64,000 bases of DNA. Origin: Rhyacophila brunnea. Lineage: Eukaryota; Arthropoda; Insecta; Trichoptera; Rhyacophilidae. This document shows positions 11,557-22,157 of this stretch, piece after piece. Location of the stretch: the NCBI GenBank assembly GCA_022495005.1, contig JAGYXB010000559.1, positions 2,604,001 to 2,668,000 on the forward strand, in the 5' to 3' direction. A model generated the notes under the pieces. It was not told the DNA's origin. It saw nothing but the letters and a program-made list of their open reading frames with translations, and searched no databases. Positions within the stretch are counted from its first letter, which is position 1. Every line of letters starts with the position of its first letter. A program made the position numbers and the translations under genes.

Positions 11557-12303
11557 ACTATAATTTATCATTCATTTTATCTATACTTATCATTAAAAAG
11601 CTTACTCTCTTTTTTGCACGTCATCTCCAATCAGTTGTTTAAATTAAACGATACGTACATATAATGATATAAAAATATTATGATAATATATACGTATTCA
11701 CGTTAACCTAAATAATTTTAGGTGCGTATCTAATATAATTCACTCAGGATGTTAAACTTGGCAAGGATAAACGCTAGCCACGGTATATTTTAATCATATA
11801 AAATATGTATATCATAAAAGTTTTATATCTTTAGACACGTAGGTGTGAGGAATTGTTATATATTATATATTAAATTAATCAGATTTATAATGAACATAGG
11901 TTGCATAATTAAATTAAAATATTATTATACCATGTCAGTAAAAATTACAATTAATATACAGGTTTTCCTAGACATACTACGTTTCACAAACGCACCAATT
12001 GATTGCAAAATCAACATATTACATAATAAATATTTATTTTAATTTAATAAAAATGTTCTTTTGCAGATTTTAATTAACGATGGCTCGAAACTTAACCCTT
12101 TGCTGAACAATAAAATGAGACATAATATATTTGAATGAAGTTTTCTTTACACAAATTTACTGTTGTTTTATTTTCATTGTCCAACTTGTACTTACAAATC
12201 TACATTTACAATAGCATTTCGCAATATAACTACTTAATTTTGCTAAATTTAAAATGTCATTCCATTAAACAACCGAAAAAATAGGTTGACATTTTTAATA
12301 AAA
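11557..12303. other. AT-rich stretch, nothing recognised
   Basis: Only short open frames are present (for example 65 codons at 11845-12042 of AT-rich, motif-free composition). No repeat pairs were found. Confidence 0.55.
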
Positions 12304-12735
12304 TAATTACAAGATAAAAAGAACTTTTTATATACAACGTTTTTAAATTCTGTTGAACCATATAAAATTGACTTGGCTAGCTTAAACGATCAAAAGAAAT
12401 TGTACTTGACATTTCATATTGATTTCCATAGTAACGCACGTATATATTAATAATTTAGATACTAGGACCCCAGACCCCTAGCAACCAATAATGATGTCGA
12501 AATAATCTTTATTAATTATTAATCTTTTCATACAAAACAGAATTAACTGAAAATGGATTCAATTCTACTTAAAGATAGCTAAAAGTATTTAAAAAAATCA
12601 TTAGCATCGTGTTCTGATATATTCTAAAAGTTTCAAATGTCTAGCTAGTTGGAAATTTAGTTAAAAATCGATTGCAAGATTAGTACCGGACAAATAAGAA
12701 TACGAGCTAAGAAAAACGTTCTGAAATAGACAATT
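12304..12735 (-). mobile_element. Family B dispersed repeat, copy 3 (inverted)
   Basis: Full-length copy in reverse orientation. It starts with TTACAAGATAAAAAGAAC and passes CCCTAGCAACCAATAATG. It ends with GCTAAGAAAAACGTT after CGGACAAATAAGAATACG. It is uninterrupted, so it shows the layout of the family well. No open frame. Confidence 0.75.
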
Positions 12736-13267
12736 TCAAGTAGTCATTAGACCAGTGGTCGGGGAATTTTGTTTATCACTCAACAATAATATTTGTATTA
12801 GACTATTATAATATTAAATTTAATTCTCCACACAGATTTCTGCACTTTCTCGCTTAAAATATGGATTTTTATTTATATTGTAAACCTCAATAACTACATT
12901 TAAAATTTACCGGTATACGGTTTTAGTTATTTCATATAATTAACATTCTAATAACAATGCGTTATATAAGGTCTAAGAGAGGTACATGGCGAGTCAGACG
13001 TAATAAAATTTATCAAGAGTGATCGTATGGTGACAGGATGTAGGTAATAATATTTTTTTTAATTTATAGAAATAAAACCATAGTCACCCAAACAAAATCA
13101 CACTGTGAAGAAATAATTGTCACTACAGTAGTCTCAATTCGTACCAGCACGTTTTCATCAGCTTAGTGGATCACAAAAAGTCCAATACAAGGTGGAGGTC
13201 TCGACATATTGTCATAATACTCATCCATAGGAGACATCGTTTAAAAGTTATTGTTATTAAGCAATTA
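12736..13267. other. AT-rich stretch, nothing firm
   Basis: The sequence CCAGTGGTCGGGGAAT at about 12750 looks like a hAT-type terminus, but no inverted partner was found. No coding frame is present. Confidence 0.5.
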
Positions 13268-13275
13268 CTTTTTTT

Positions 13276-13459
13276 GGTTCTAGTCGGTTATGTGGAATCA
13301 GCGGCAACACACATTTTTAAAATACCCTAGATACTGGATTATTTGTTAGTTTGGGTTAGTTTAGGTTAGGTTTGTTTAGGTTAACCTAACAAATAATTCA
13401 GTATATCGGCTATTTTCAAAATGTGTTTGCCGCTTTATTCCACATAACCGACTTGTACC
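13276..13459. mobile_element. Foldback element with TTAGG-like core (family C), copy 1
   Basis: Two arms of about 70 bp pair with each other: GGTTATGTGGAATCAGCGGC on the left, and GCCGC, TTATTCCACATAACC on the right. Between them lies a one-sided core of TTAGG-like units (GGGTTAGTTTAGGTTAGG and similar) ending in GTTAACCTAAC. The flanks CTTTTTTT and ATTTTTTC would be a degraded 8-bp duplication. The copy is 184 bp with no coding capacity. Related copies are at 48734, 54073 and 58342. Confidence 0.8.
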
Positions 13460-13467
13460 ATTTTTTC

Positions 13468-15240
13468 AAACATTAATTACCGTACGTTCGTTCCTTTCTT
13501 CTTATTGATCATCAATCATCATAATATTAAAGTTAAATGGTTTAATTCTGAATATAGTTTGTTTATTCTATCAACCCTGTTTTATTAATTTATTAATTTC
13601 TCTCCCATGTTATTTCCCCCATTTTTTACCATCTCCAATTTGTTAGCTTCCTGAAGCCTCATTTGGCGCCTAGATTTTTTAAATCTAGACTCATCTGTCA
13701 TACTCGTATATTCTATACTTTACAACGTCAACTTCAAGTTAGTTTTTATCTCCTCCTTTCTACTGTGGGTACATCAACAAACTTGAGGAAGTGAGGCATT
13801 AAAGATTAAAACAAAGAATTTCCGCCCTGCAAGTTCAAGTGTCATTTATCTTATCCCTACGCCCTTATTCAGATCCCTCAATCCTTTATCCATCGTTTGC
13901 TCATTATAATTCTTTTTTGTTTCCTAACATCACTTTTCCCATATTGAGCCTGTAGGACAAACAATAATACCTCCTTGTACGTAGATCCCTTCATCTTATT
14001 TCTACTAATCGATTGTCTTACACATATAATTTAATTCACCAATCCCTTTTTTCCTTATAATTATTATTTAACCTTTTAGTTCAAATTTCCCTTTATTTCT
14101 TATCTATTATTTTAACAGTACTAACTATAACATTGAAATGGTGGGATTATGGACATGGAGACCCGACCCATTGACTGGTTTTAAGCTCCCCACATTAAAA
14201 AACAAAACTTAAAATTATTATTATTATTGAGGACGACAGTGATAAAATATATTAGTAGTTTATTTTGGTTAAACTATGGGACCTTTGAGCGTTAGTTGCA
14301 GGGGTTTTGTTTGGGTAATTAATGTTATACTCAATTATTACACTTGGTACAAACATACAAAGTAAATTCAATCAACCTATACCTACTACAGATAAAATAC
14401 CACAGATGAAGGGGATAAGAGCTCTAAGCTTAGGTGCCCTATATTGCCTAGATTATTAAAAAAACGATGTATTTCCCGATTTTACAATTATCGTCCGATG
14501 ATAGTCAAAATAATATCGTCAACAATGGATTTTAGCCGTAAAAGTAATTTATATATTTAATATTGTTCTCAACCATGAATCAAGATTTAATTCTCATGCA
14601 AGTATCTTCATTTTATAAAAAGAATTACTCAATTACTTCGCAATAGTCGCTGTGTGGCAGCCATTGTACTATAAATGGCACTGATTGATCGATGTTATCC
14701 GTTACAAATAATCATCGAGGTATAAACTTCGCTTTTATTGGAATTAGATTTCAAACAAGGCCAATTTTGCTCCTCCACTTGGACGATGAAGGAATGCGTT
14801 TATTCGATACCGCCTTATTTAGCGGAAATCTTTGACATCGATGATAAAACGCTATGAATGCAAACCATTGCGTGCAATCAACTTATTTATTACGTGTATT
14901 ATTTATTTTTATTGTTATAAATGAAGTTTTTTTACTAGGTACATAAAATTAATTCATTAATTAACCTTGTTTGATTCTTCATTAACAATAAAATTATTAT
15001 TCTAGATGTTACTCTCCGGATATAGAACCATAGTTGAGTAGTTAATTAAATAACATTTTTTCAGTACTTCTTCAGAGCTAATTTATTCAATTAATCAATA
15101 TCTATTTCTATATCCTTCCTCTTTATATATTTTGAGCTTGATTTAGAGGCCATTCTCAGGAAAATGTGTAATGACCAGGAATGGCGAAAGCCCAAAAATC
15201 AAATACAATAACATCCAACCGTGAAAATTTCAAGTACCTA
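13468..15240. other. Mostly unique DNA; possible decayed LINE tail at 13600-14225
   Basis: The block from about 13600 to 14225 is pyrimidine-rich on the plus strand. It ends in GACCCGACCCATTGACTGG, then an AT-rich stretch and (TTA)n at about 14211-14226, which resembles the 3' UTR and microsatellite tail of a LINE. No coding sequence upstream supports this, so it stays tentative. The remainder (14230-15240) shows no gene or repeat. Confidence 0.35.
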
Positions 15241-17014
15241 ACAAAAATAACAGTTTTAAAACATTGAAGTAAATTCTGTTTTATTTTCTCGATCCTCACG
15301 TGGCTGAGAATTGTAAAATTTCAAAATAACCAAAATGTCATCTACCACAATCCCTTGCTTCTTGCAGGACGTAGGCCACTTTGTTGTATCTACGTACGTA
15401 TATTGATTCCAGCACAAAATAATAATTAAATCATCCATCACTGTTTAAGTAGGTACTCACACAAAAAGTATAGAAGAAAAAATTGACGGCAACCATCATA
15501 TTTCAGGGAATAGCTCAAAAGATCTATTGAGAGTTCATACAAAACTACTTTTCGTTTTACTCCCTGCTCCATGTTGTAGGTACTAGGTAGAATACATGGA
15601 CACCAGCTCGCAACACCTTCAAAATTCATTTGATTTTCAGTTTTTACATGCCTTGTCAGTATCACGTAGATCTACTGATGTATTTTGTTACCTTTTAAAC
15701 GATTGTAATCCGGTTGGCTTGAAGAAAAGGCATGCTAGATTGAGACTATATTGAGGTAAATTCATACCACATTGCTGAATCAGGTCCAGCTTCACCTAAT
15801 GTGCTGATAGGATTATCTAATTCTCACTTTTAAAGTCATACCAGCCCACCACATATCCACTTTTTACTACAAGCATATTATGATCTCAAAGTTGGATATA
15901 TGGTTACTTTTAGCCTTTGTATAGTACCATACCTCACTACCCTAAAGCAGCTCATGTAAATTCAGTCAAAGCACATTAAAATACAATCACTGCTGACCAG
16001 TTAATTACTTTTTAATTATCACATTTAAATATCATGTTAATTATATCTAATGGCCAACTACAGCAAACGCGCCAGTCGCGCTGTTAGCACTAAATACGTT
16101 GATTGTGTGGGTGACTGCTCCTGAGACATTCTCAGTCATAAAAAAATGATGTTTCATATCCAAACGTAGGGTGCCGTGATACGCCCGATTAATACTGAGC
16201 ATTGTTTGGTGGGGCATTAACTTCAATGCCCTAAAGCAGCATCCTTAAAATAAGTATTTTGTAGGAAACAGCTTTGATAATAAATTTGGATGTTTTCATT
16301 TGGATGTAAATCTATTAAGAGGTCTGATCTGTTATCAAAATAAATTATTCCATAGGGTCATGACCCTAAGTCATGAGCGCTGGAATTGAGAGAGACATCA
16401 TTTTATAAAGACCTTGCATTAAAGATTGACTGAGATCAAAGTCAATTTTAAACTACAAGGTTTCAATAAAATATTTTGTTAGTAATAATTTTTCCATGTT
16501 TGATTAAGTTTTTTTTTTACTTTGTAAAGATTAAAGTAAAAACACTCCTCTCGTATCGCTAAGTACATAATAATGCTACTTAGTTGTTTGCTGGTACACG
16601 ACTATTTCAATAATTTGAAACTAATAAGTAGCATATAATTTATAATGACGGTCTTTGGTATTCCGCCAATGACAGAAGCACGATTCTACAATTTATACAT
16701 TGATGGACAATAACGATAATAAAATATTAAATGCCCAATTTCCGATGGGCCTTAGCATCAATCAATCAGCAGATGTTATTTGCATATTTCCCATTCATCT
16801 AATCATTAAATAATAATAAAATTGTATAAGAAAATGTATTTTAATTATATTAACAAATAACTCACAGGCTGCCAATTAATCAATTCAAAGTTAAACTACA
16901 TTGTAAGTTCATTAAAATATAATTATCCTTATAATCTGGTGGATATTTAAAAAACGTTTGTTTTCAATCTCAAGGATTATTTTTACCACTACTATTCTTT
17001 TCTTGTGTGTCCAG
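15241..17014. other. No gene seen; fragments of old repeats
   Basis: Minus-strand frames of 61 and 75 codons (15256-15441, 15438-15665) have no recognisable features. At 16033-16081 there is a block shared with 10303-10350. At 16117-16180 a GAGACATTCT...CATATCCAAACGTA segment has a degenerate inverted relative at about 18895-18965. These are remnants of unidentified repeats. Confidence 0.45.
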
Positions 17015-17440
17015 TACATATTTTTTCTTGTTTGTTCAAGATTTGTATTGGACGATTGAAGATTTTAACTAACTTCCCGACTAGCTAGACATTTGAAACT
17101 TTTAAAATATATCAGAACACGACGACAATGCATTCTTTTAATGCTTTTAGCCATTTTAAGCAGAATTGAATTCATTTTCAGTTTATTCTGTTTTGTATGG
17201 AAAGTTATTATTGTTGGTTGCTAAAGGGGGCCTAGCAACTAAATTATTAATATATACGTGCGTTACTATGTAAATCAATATGAAATGTCAAAATGACATT
17301 TCAGTATTCTATATTTATTCAGTATTTCTATCAAGTACAATAAAAAGTTTTTTATTAATACATAGAATTGTCAAGTTTATATGATTCAATAGAAAATTTA
17401 AAAACGTGGTATATAAAAAAGTTCTTTTTGTCTTGTCTGA
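17015..17440. mobile_element. Family B dispersed repeat, copy 4
   Basis: Plus-oriented copy with a diverged 5' end. The core blocks AACTTCCCGACTAGCTAGAC, TGTTGGTTGCTA and AAAATTTAAAAACGTGG are clear, and it ends in AAAAAGTTCTTTTTGTCTTG. It includes the internal palindrome TGAAATGTCAAAATGACATT at about 17280. It shares the ATTAATACATAGAATTG segment with the copy at 60838, marking a second subfamily. Confidence 0.7.
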
Positions 17441-17559
17441 TTATAAATAATTTAACTGGAAACAAAAAAATCGTATCTTCATTTGTTTTTCAAATTTGTT
17501 GTAAGTATATAAATTGCTACGGTATTTTATCGTGAATGGGTCCCAAAGTCAGCCAGTAC

Positions 17560-18292
17560 CTGGAAGTGGCGAGGGTAAAGAGGCGGCTAAGTTTCGACAC
17601 AAATAGTGCACACTAAGCTTTGTCAGTCATACTTATTTATTTGCATGGAAGGATGTTTTTTAAAATGAAAAACATTAGAACTATAATTTAATTGAGGATC
17701 CAAAGAAAACTTATTAAACAACATTAAATTGATATTTTTGTTTCAAGAAACTACTTAAACAGTTTTAAAAAAATGAACAGTAGAACCCTTATTTTTAGCC
17801 GTTTTTTCTAATGTGTGCTTTCTCTTTGAAATAAAAATATATACTTACTTATATTATTTTTCCCATGTGTTTAAAGCTTTAATTTGATATGTAATGTCTA
17901 CGCCTCTCCCCCTTATACCAAACCATAATGCAATGGGCGATTCGGCACCATAGTACACACTTCATATTTCCGATGGTGTTGGCTAGTTTTTTTCATATTT
18001 ATTCAGCCCTGCTTATGCCAAACCGTAATCAATAAAATAATATTCTATAAAATATCTAAAATTATGTATGTTTTAATAGCATAATTTTAGTTATTTTAAA
18101 GATAAACGACTATTTTTTTTACTATGGCTTAGATTTGGCTGGGTTTTATTGAATTTAAAAAACTAACAAACACTATCTACACTTTGTAGTATTAGTTCAA
18201 TTAAAATAAATACGTTTGACTGAGAAAGTTTAGTGTGCACTAGTTATATCGGATCTTAACAGCTACCTTCACCCTTCGCCGCTGGTGTCCTG
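17560..18292. mobile_element. Long-TIR element, family G, copy 1
   Basis: The left end runs AGTGGCGAGGGTAAAG onward and the right end, complemented, runs AGCGGCGAAGGGTGAAG. Inverted similarity extends roughly 80 bp through AGTGCACACTAA to CGTATTTATTT. The interior contains diverged internal repeats such as ACCAAACCATAATG (17926) and GCCAAACCGTAATC (18018). There is no transposase frame. The CAGYGGCG-like terminus recalls hAT elements, but I could not find a convincing 8-bp duplication, so the superfamily is open. A second copy at 49915-51115 is split by an RTE fragment. Confidence 0.65.
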
Positions 18293-18610
18293 GGCATCCA
18301 GGTTTCTTAACATGCTACTAGTTACGACGCGAGAGAAAAGATTTTGATATAAAAAAAATACAAAAATTATTCATAAATATCAATGTAGAGATATTTACTA
18401 TAAGAAGACACAATAACAATGTTGTTACTGACCGTAATAATAGAGTTCTACAATAAGTATAAATGTAGAAACATAATTTTAATCCAAAATATTCAATTAT
18501 TTAGTCGTAAATTAAATTAAACTTTGGATTTTTTATCTTTTATGAAATAATTAACATACTACTTGTTACCTAAGTGACTTTTTTGTCTAGTTTTATTTGT
18601 CGTCTATAAC
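18293..18610. other. AT-rich stretch, nothing recognised
   Basis: No coding frame or repeat was found here. Confidence 0.5.
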
Positions 18611-18616
18611 CGTTTC

Positions 18617-18868
18617 TTATGTAGAGCACATGGACATCGTGTGGCGTCCCCAAAAATCTCTGTTTCTCGTCAGTCTTGCGTCCTTCCAGGTTATGCAATC
18701 ACCCCGTATCTTTGCCGTCATCCCATAAACAATATTTGGCCATCTATAACGCTTAAATCTAGATGACTTTATGATATGACAGGCTATATTGAGACTTTTG
18801 TGAGACATACACCAATGAAGTGGCCAACACAAACATAGACAGCTCCAAACTAAACCGCTCCGCACCAC
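18617..18868 (-). pseudogene. Probable LINE reverse-transcriptase C-terminal remnant
   Basis: A minus-strand frame of 83 codons ends with a segment (residues about 38-83, around RWPNIVYGMTAKIRGDCITW and DARLTRNRDFWGRHT). This resembles the last residues of RTE/CR1-type LINE proteins, which typically carry a TW...A..L..DR..WR pattern near the stop. The first 35 residues are cysteine- and tryptophan-rich in an unconvincing way and are probably not part of the protein. There is no RT core. The identification depends on one weak C-terminal pattern and could be coincidence. Confidence 0.35.
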
Positions 18869-18869
18869 T

Positions 18870-19159
18870 CTCAGTCATAATCGAGCATACCACGAGGCCA
18901 TACGTTTGGATGTGAGTCATCAGTAGTTATTTAAACCTCGGAATGTCTCAGAAGCAGATACCCAAGACTGAGATTACCACACTCTCAAGTGAGCTTTGGC
19001 TGAGTTTACTGAAAAACGTAATTTAATAAAAATTGCCATGGTTGAGAACCTTAGAGACTTAACAGAAATAAATTAATTTAATGATAATATATAAGATACA
19101 AAAAAATAAAGCGAAAACAATATAAGGACAAACAAAACAAGAAGCGATCTTCCGATCGT
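18870..19159. other. No gene seen
   Basis: Includes the degenerate segment at 18895-18965 related (inverted) to 16117-16180. Otherwise unremarkable AT-rich sequence. Confidence 0.45.
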
Positions 19160-19378
19160 GACCGATCCTAGTATCATATGGGCATCCACAGGGTGGAGGT
19201 TTGTATTAACAAATTTTGTTTTTACAAGAAATGGATGTCAGCCACTTGCTTAACCTGTTAGGTCCATACTCTGACTCGAACTTCTGACAGAAATTGTAAA
19301 ACAATATGTGTACTTGCCAGACCCGGGTTTATCCTCGACGCTATAGGCCGACGATTAAGCTGCGCGGTCATCGTGGGA
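19160..19378 (-). mobile_element. tRNA-derived SINE, family 1, copy 2 (minus)
   Basis: Minus-strand copy running from the head near 19378 (CCCACGATGACCGCGCAGC) to the tail ATGATACTAGGATCGG near 19161. Box B is degraded here (the region at 19315-19340 reads GATAAACCCGGG when complemented), so polymerase III promotion is doubtful. The head abuts the end of the R1-like LINE fragment at 19379 with no spacer. Confidence 0.75.
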
Positions 19379-20290
19379 TGAGAGATCTTCACGTCCGCAA
19401 TAAGACGACGCATTTTTTTTAATGCAATATAATTGGCCTTTGTGGCGACCAGGTCGGACGGCCTGATGAGCCCAACAGCTGGTTAGACCAACTTAAGCAT
19501 CCCTTCACTCTCTGGCCACATTCTCGGACATTCCCAGAAGTTGTAGTTTGCATTCTGTAGTTCACCACCACATGGACATGTTGACCGGGTAACAAGTCCA
19601 AACTCGTAGAGCTTGGTAGAAAATCCAGTGAGGTCCCTAGACCAAATGTCGCCCCATTTGTTATATAGTATTTTTTTATCATCCAATATCTAATAAATGT
19701 GTTGTATGTATACATTACTAACAACACATATACCACTAAATCTAATTTAAATGCTATCCTACTTAAATAGACAATATTACGAGTCCACAGTTACATTTAA
19801 AAATACACCTGACAACTTTCATAACATGCGAATGATATCCAAAAATATTTGGATACATTAATTAGGTAAGGATGTACCTACCTATAATTCGCAAATCTGC
19901 ACGTGTCATTGGTGGCCATCAAGGACGTGACGTCCAATAATAGCGGAAGTAAACTAGACATCGCGAACCCGACAAAAAATTACAGTCCTGCTAAACCTTT
20001 TGTTAATTAATACATTTTGTTTCCAACCAGTGAGCTATATTTTTTAATCGAAAGATATTGCAGTTATTACTAAGATTAGGTACCTACCTATTTCTGTAGA
20101 AATACCTAACAAATCTCCTCGATTTGCCGCCCTTCGAGCAACTGCCACCCCCAAGCGACGCTCAATCTGCCTATCCCCACGGAACGTCACTGAGTAAATC
20201 CACCATGACCTGTCAAAAACTGACTGATGTAGTGGTTAGGAGTCAATTTGGTTATCATATGGACAACGTTAAAGTTCCCACCACCACCCG
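19379..20290 (-). pseudogene. R1-like LINE ORF2 C-terminal fragment, split by a hAT-like element
   Basis: On the minus strand, about 20285-20193 reads through NHYISQFLTGHGGFT. After the 19626-20192 insertion, the frame resumes with TKLYEFGLVTRSTCPCGG and ECP at 19617-19525. A GHG.F...L..F.L....CPCG......ECP pattern is the C-terminal zinc-binding tail of R1/TRAS-like LINE ORF2 proteins, downstream of reverse transcriptase. The expected histidine of the CCHC set appears replaced by asparagine. Coding similarity continues in other frames to about 19390 (NYIALKKMRRLIADVK). Reverse transcriptase and endonuclease are absent, so this is a dead 5'-truncated copy. Clade assignment is by pattern only. 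Confidence 0.6.
19626..20192 (-). mobile_element. hAT-like element, family F, copy 2
   Basis: Terminal inverted repeats CAGTGAGGTCCC (left) and CAGTGACGTTCC (right, complemented) are flanked by AGAAAATC (19618-19625) and AGTAAATC (20193-20200), a 7/8 target duplication. Over most of its length it matches the element at 62834-63686 in reverse: GGCAGATTGAGCGTCGCTTG and GGGCGGCAAAT near one end, CATACAACACATTTATTAGA near the other. It has no transposase frame. It is shorter (567 bp) than copy 1 because it lacks the foldback segment that copy 1 carries at 62987-63268. Confidence 0.85.
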
Positions 20291-20449
20291 TCATATATGC
20301 ACAGCCGTGGATATGCACGGCCGCTTTCTATGACGCGTTAAACGTGTCTTAAAGAAGTGATTTTAAGTGCTCATTCCGTCCCGAGACGAAACCGCACGGG
20401 ACTGATGCTGCAACCATGCACCGTAGTGCTTAAAGAAGAAAGTTAAAAA

Positions 20450-20710
20450 AGATATTCTTTATTTTTTATTTTTTGACTGGCTCTGCTGTCCGCTGATATT
20501 AAGCGCTTTGTGTACCCGCATACTGAGTATCACGAATTGAAATGGATGAGTCTACAGAAGAGTCGGGACTATCCCGCTCCCCATACGACGCTGCAAATTT
20601 CTCGAATGCCTCAAAGTTGGCCTCGGTTGCTATCAGATCTCCATGACAGAGAAAAAACTCCGATAGCGTCTACCACAAGGCTTATAGAGGATAAAGAAAG
20701 TTGAAGAAAT
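20450..20710 (-). other. Unidentified segment with a short minus-strand open frame
   Basis: A minus-strand frame of about 48 codons ends with a TAA at about 20500. It has acidic, serine-rich, protein-like composition (ATEANFEAFEKFAASYGERD, then DSSVDSS). It lies upstream of the R1-like fragment on the same strand but is separated from it by non-coding sequence. The plus-strand frame at 20510-20704 is its shadow. I do not recognise the protein. It could be more LINE sequence or an isolated exon fragment. Confidence 0.3.
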
Positions 20711-21734
20711 CTGGCCCAGAATTACGCAGTAGGTTCTTATTGTAGAATAATCACGATGCTATGTAATAAAAAAAATGATTAAACAAAATAATCAACATTT
20801 GGTAACAAAAAATAAATATTTTGATTATTCTTACCTACATCATAATAGAAAAGAATTTTTTTTTTAAATTTAATGAGCCACGACTTAAAACAAATTAACA
20901 CTTGTATAGCAAATAATTAGCAAAAGTAGCCAGACATGATTGCAAACTCAGATTTTTTATATTCATAATTTTAATAAATCTTCGCACATATTCTTCAGGT
21001 CAACACTGTGTAAAAACGAATCCGGAAAACGTACGACTTCTGTCAATACCCTCAGAAATACGATGAAACAATTATTTCAATTATTCACATCATCGCACGA
21101 ATAACGAGCTCTTTACAACCGTTTTGATGATTCTCAGCTGATAAGTACGAACATTATTTTAACAACACATTAAGCATTTTTTTATTTATGTAAGGTCATG
21201 TTTTTGCGTTCTTAAATGAAGCGCAGTAGTATTGGGAACCAATAATTAGTCGCACGCAACCTAAACCCGAACGAAACTGCTCCAAGTTAGTCACGGCATG
21301 AGCGTGCCCTTAGGATTTTTCGTATGTAGGCTTGGCGAAAAAAATGCAAATTGCATGCATTGATTGAAACGATCAGCGATAATTTTTGAATATTTTGCGT
21401 AGTAAGTAGATTTTTTTGCTTGTATTGTACATCTAAATGTGGTTTAATAATATGAAAAAAAATCTATTGTGCTGTGATGCCACCCACAATGCAACAGAGG
21501 TGAGTACTTTGTACTTTCGATCAGCGTGTTGCGTACTCAGGTGAGCACAGAAGGTTGTGGGGAGGGTTTAGGATCCCGCCTCGTAGGAACGGAAAAAAAA
21601 CAGTAGACTTATAATAAGGATACTTGACAAACTACTGAGGAGTCCTTCATGGACCTGCGTTGTTTTTGGTGCCATTGCAATAAGTAAGCAGATACATAAT
21701 TAATATTTATATATATAATATTAAAGTATATGGC
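20711..21734. other. No gene recognised
   Basis: AT-rich in the first half. 21000-21330 is more complex (for example CAACCTAAACCCGAACGAAA at 21258) but contains no long open frame and matches nothing else in the window. Confidence 0.45.
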
Positions 21735-21940
21735 ACCCACGATGACCACGCGGTTTCAGCGTCGGTCTATAGCGTCGTGGGTCCCAGGTTCGAATCCTGG
21801 GTCTGGATTTGTGTATGAATCAGAGTATGCACCTAATAGGTTGAGTAAGTGGCTGACATACATTTCTCGTAAAAACAAAATCTGTTAATACAAACCTCCA
21901 CCATGTGGAGGCCCATGTGATCTTACTGGGATCGGATATT
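21735..21940 (+). mobile_element. tRNA-derived SINE, family 1, copy 3
   Basis: The head (CCCACGATGACCACGCGG) carries a perfect box B, GGTTCGAATCC, at about 21788. The tail blocks ACCTAATAGGTTGAGTAAGT and GTGGAGGCCCATGTGATC are present. The segment between box B and the tail is about 20 bp shorter than in copies 1 and 4, an internal deletion of the CAAGTACACATATTG block. Confidence 0.85.
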
Positions 21941-22081
21941 AATTGTCGAAAAAAAATATAGTCTAAATATAAAGCATTTTCAGTCTGCCTAGAATCGTCA
22001 ATGTGAATAACCACTAAGAGACGCCGAATCTCTCGGAAAATGTGTTTATAGTTACTAGAGTTTTGATTGACAATTTATATT

Positions 22082-22157
22082 CGACTGTGTTTAGGAAAAA
22101 GGGCGTAACCCTCGATTTTTCAGTGAGGGTTACGTCATTTTTCCTAAACACGGTCAA
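22082..22157. repeat. 76-bp hairpin palindrome
   Basis: GACTGTGTTTAGGAAAAA followed by CGTAACCCTC pairs with GAGGGTTACG and TTTTTCCTAAACACGGTC across a short AT-rich loop. Arms of about 31 bases are nearly perfectly complementary. There is no other copy in the window and no T-run typical of a terminator. It may be the smallest form of a foldback transposon or a hairpin RNA. Confidence 0.7.

Noticed and set aside
12750..12766. hAT terminus CAGTGGTCGGGG
   Set aside because: No inverted partner or target duplication found within 1.5 kb.
17606..18240. Tc1/mariner-type element with TA duplication inside family G
   Set aside because: The inverted similarity continues outside the TA dinucleotides by about 45 bp on each side, so the TA positions are internal.
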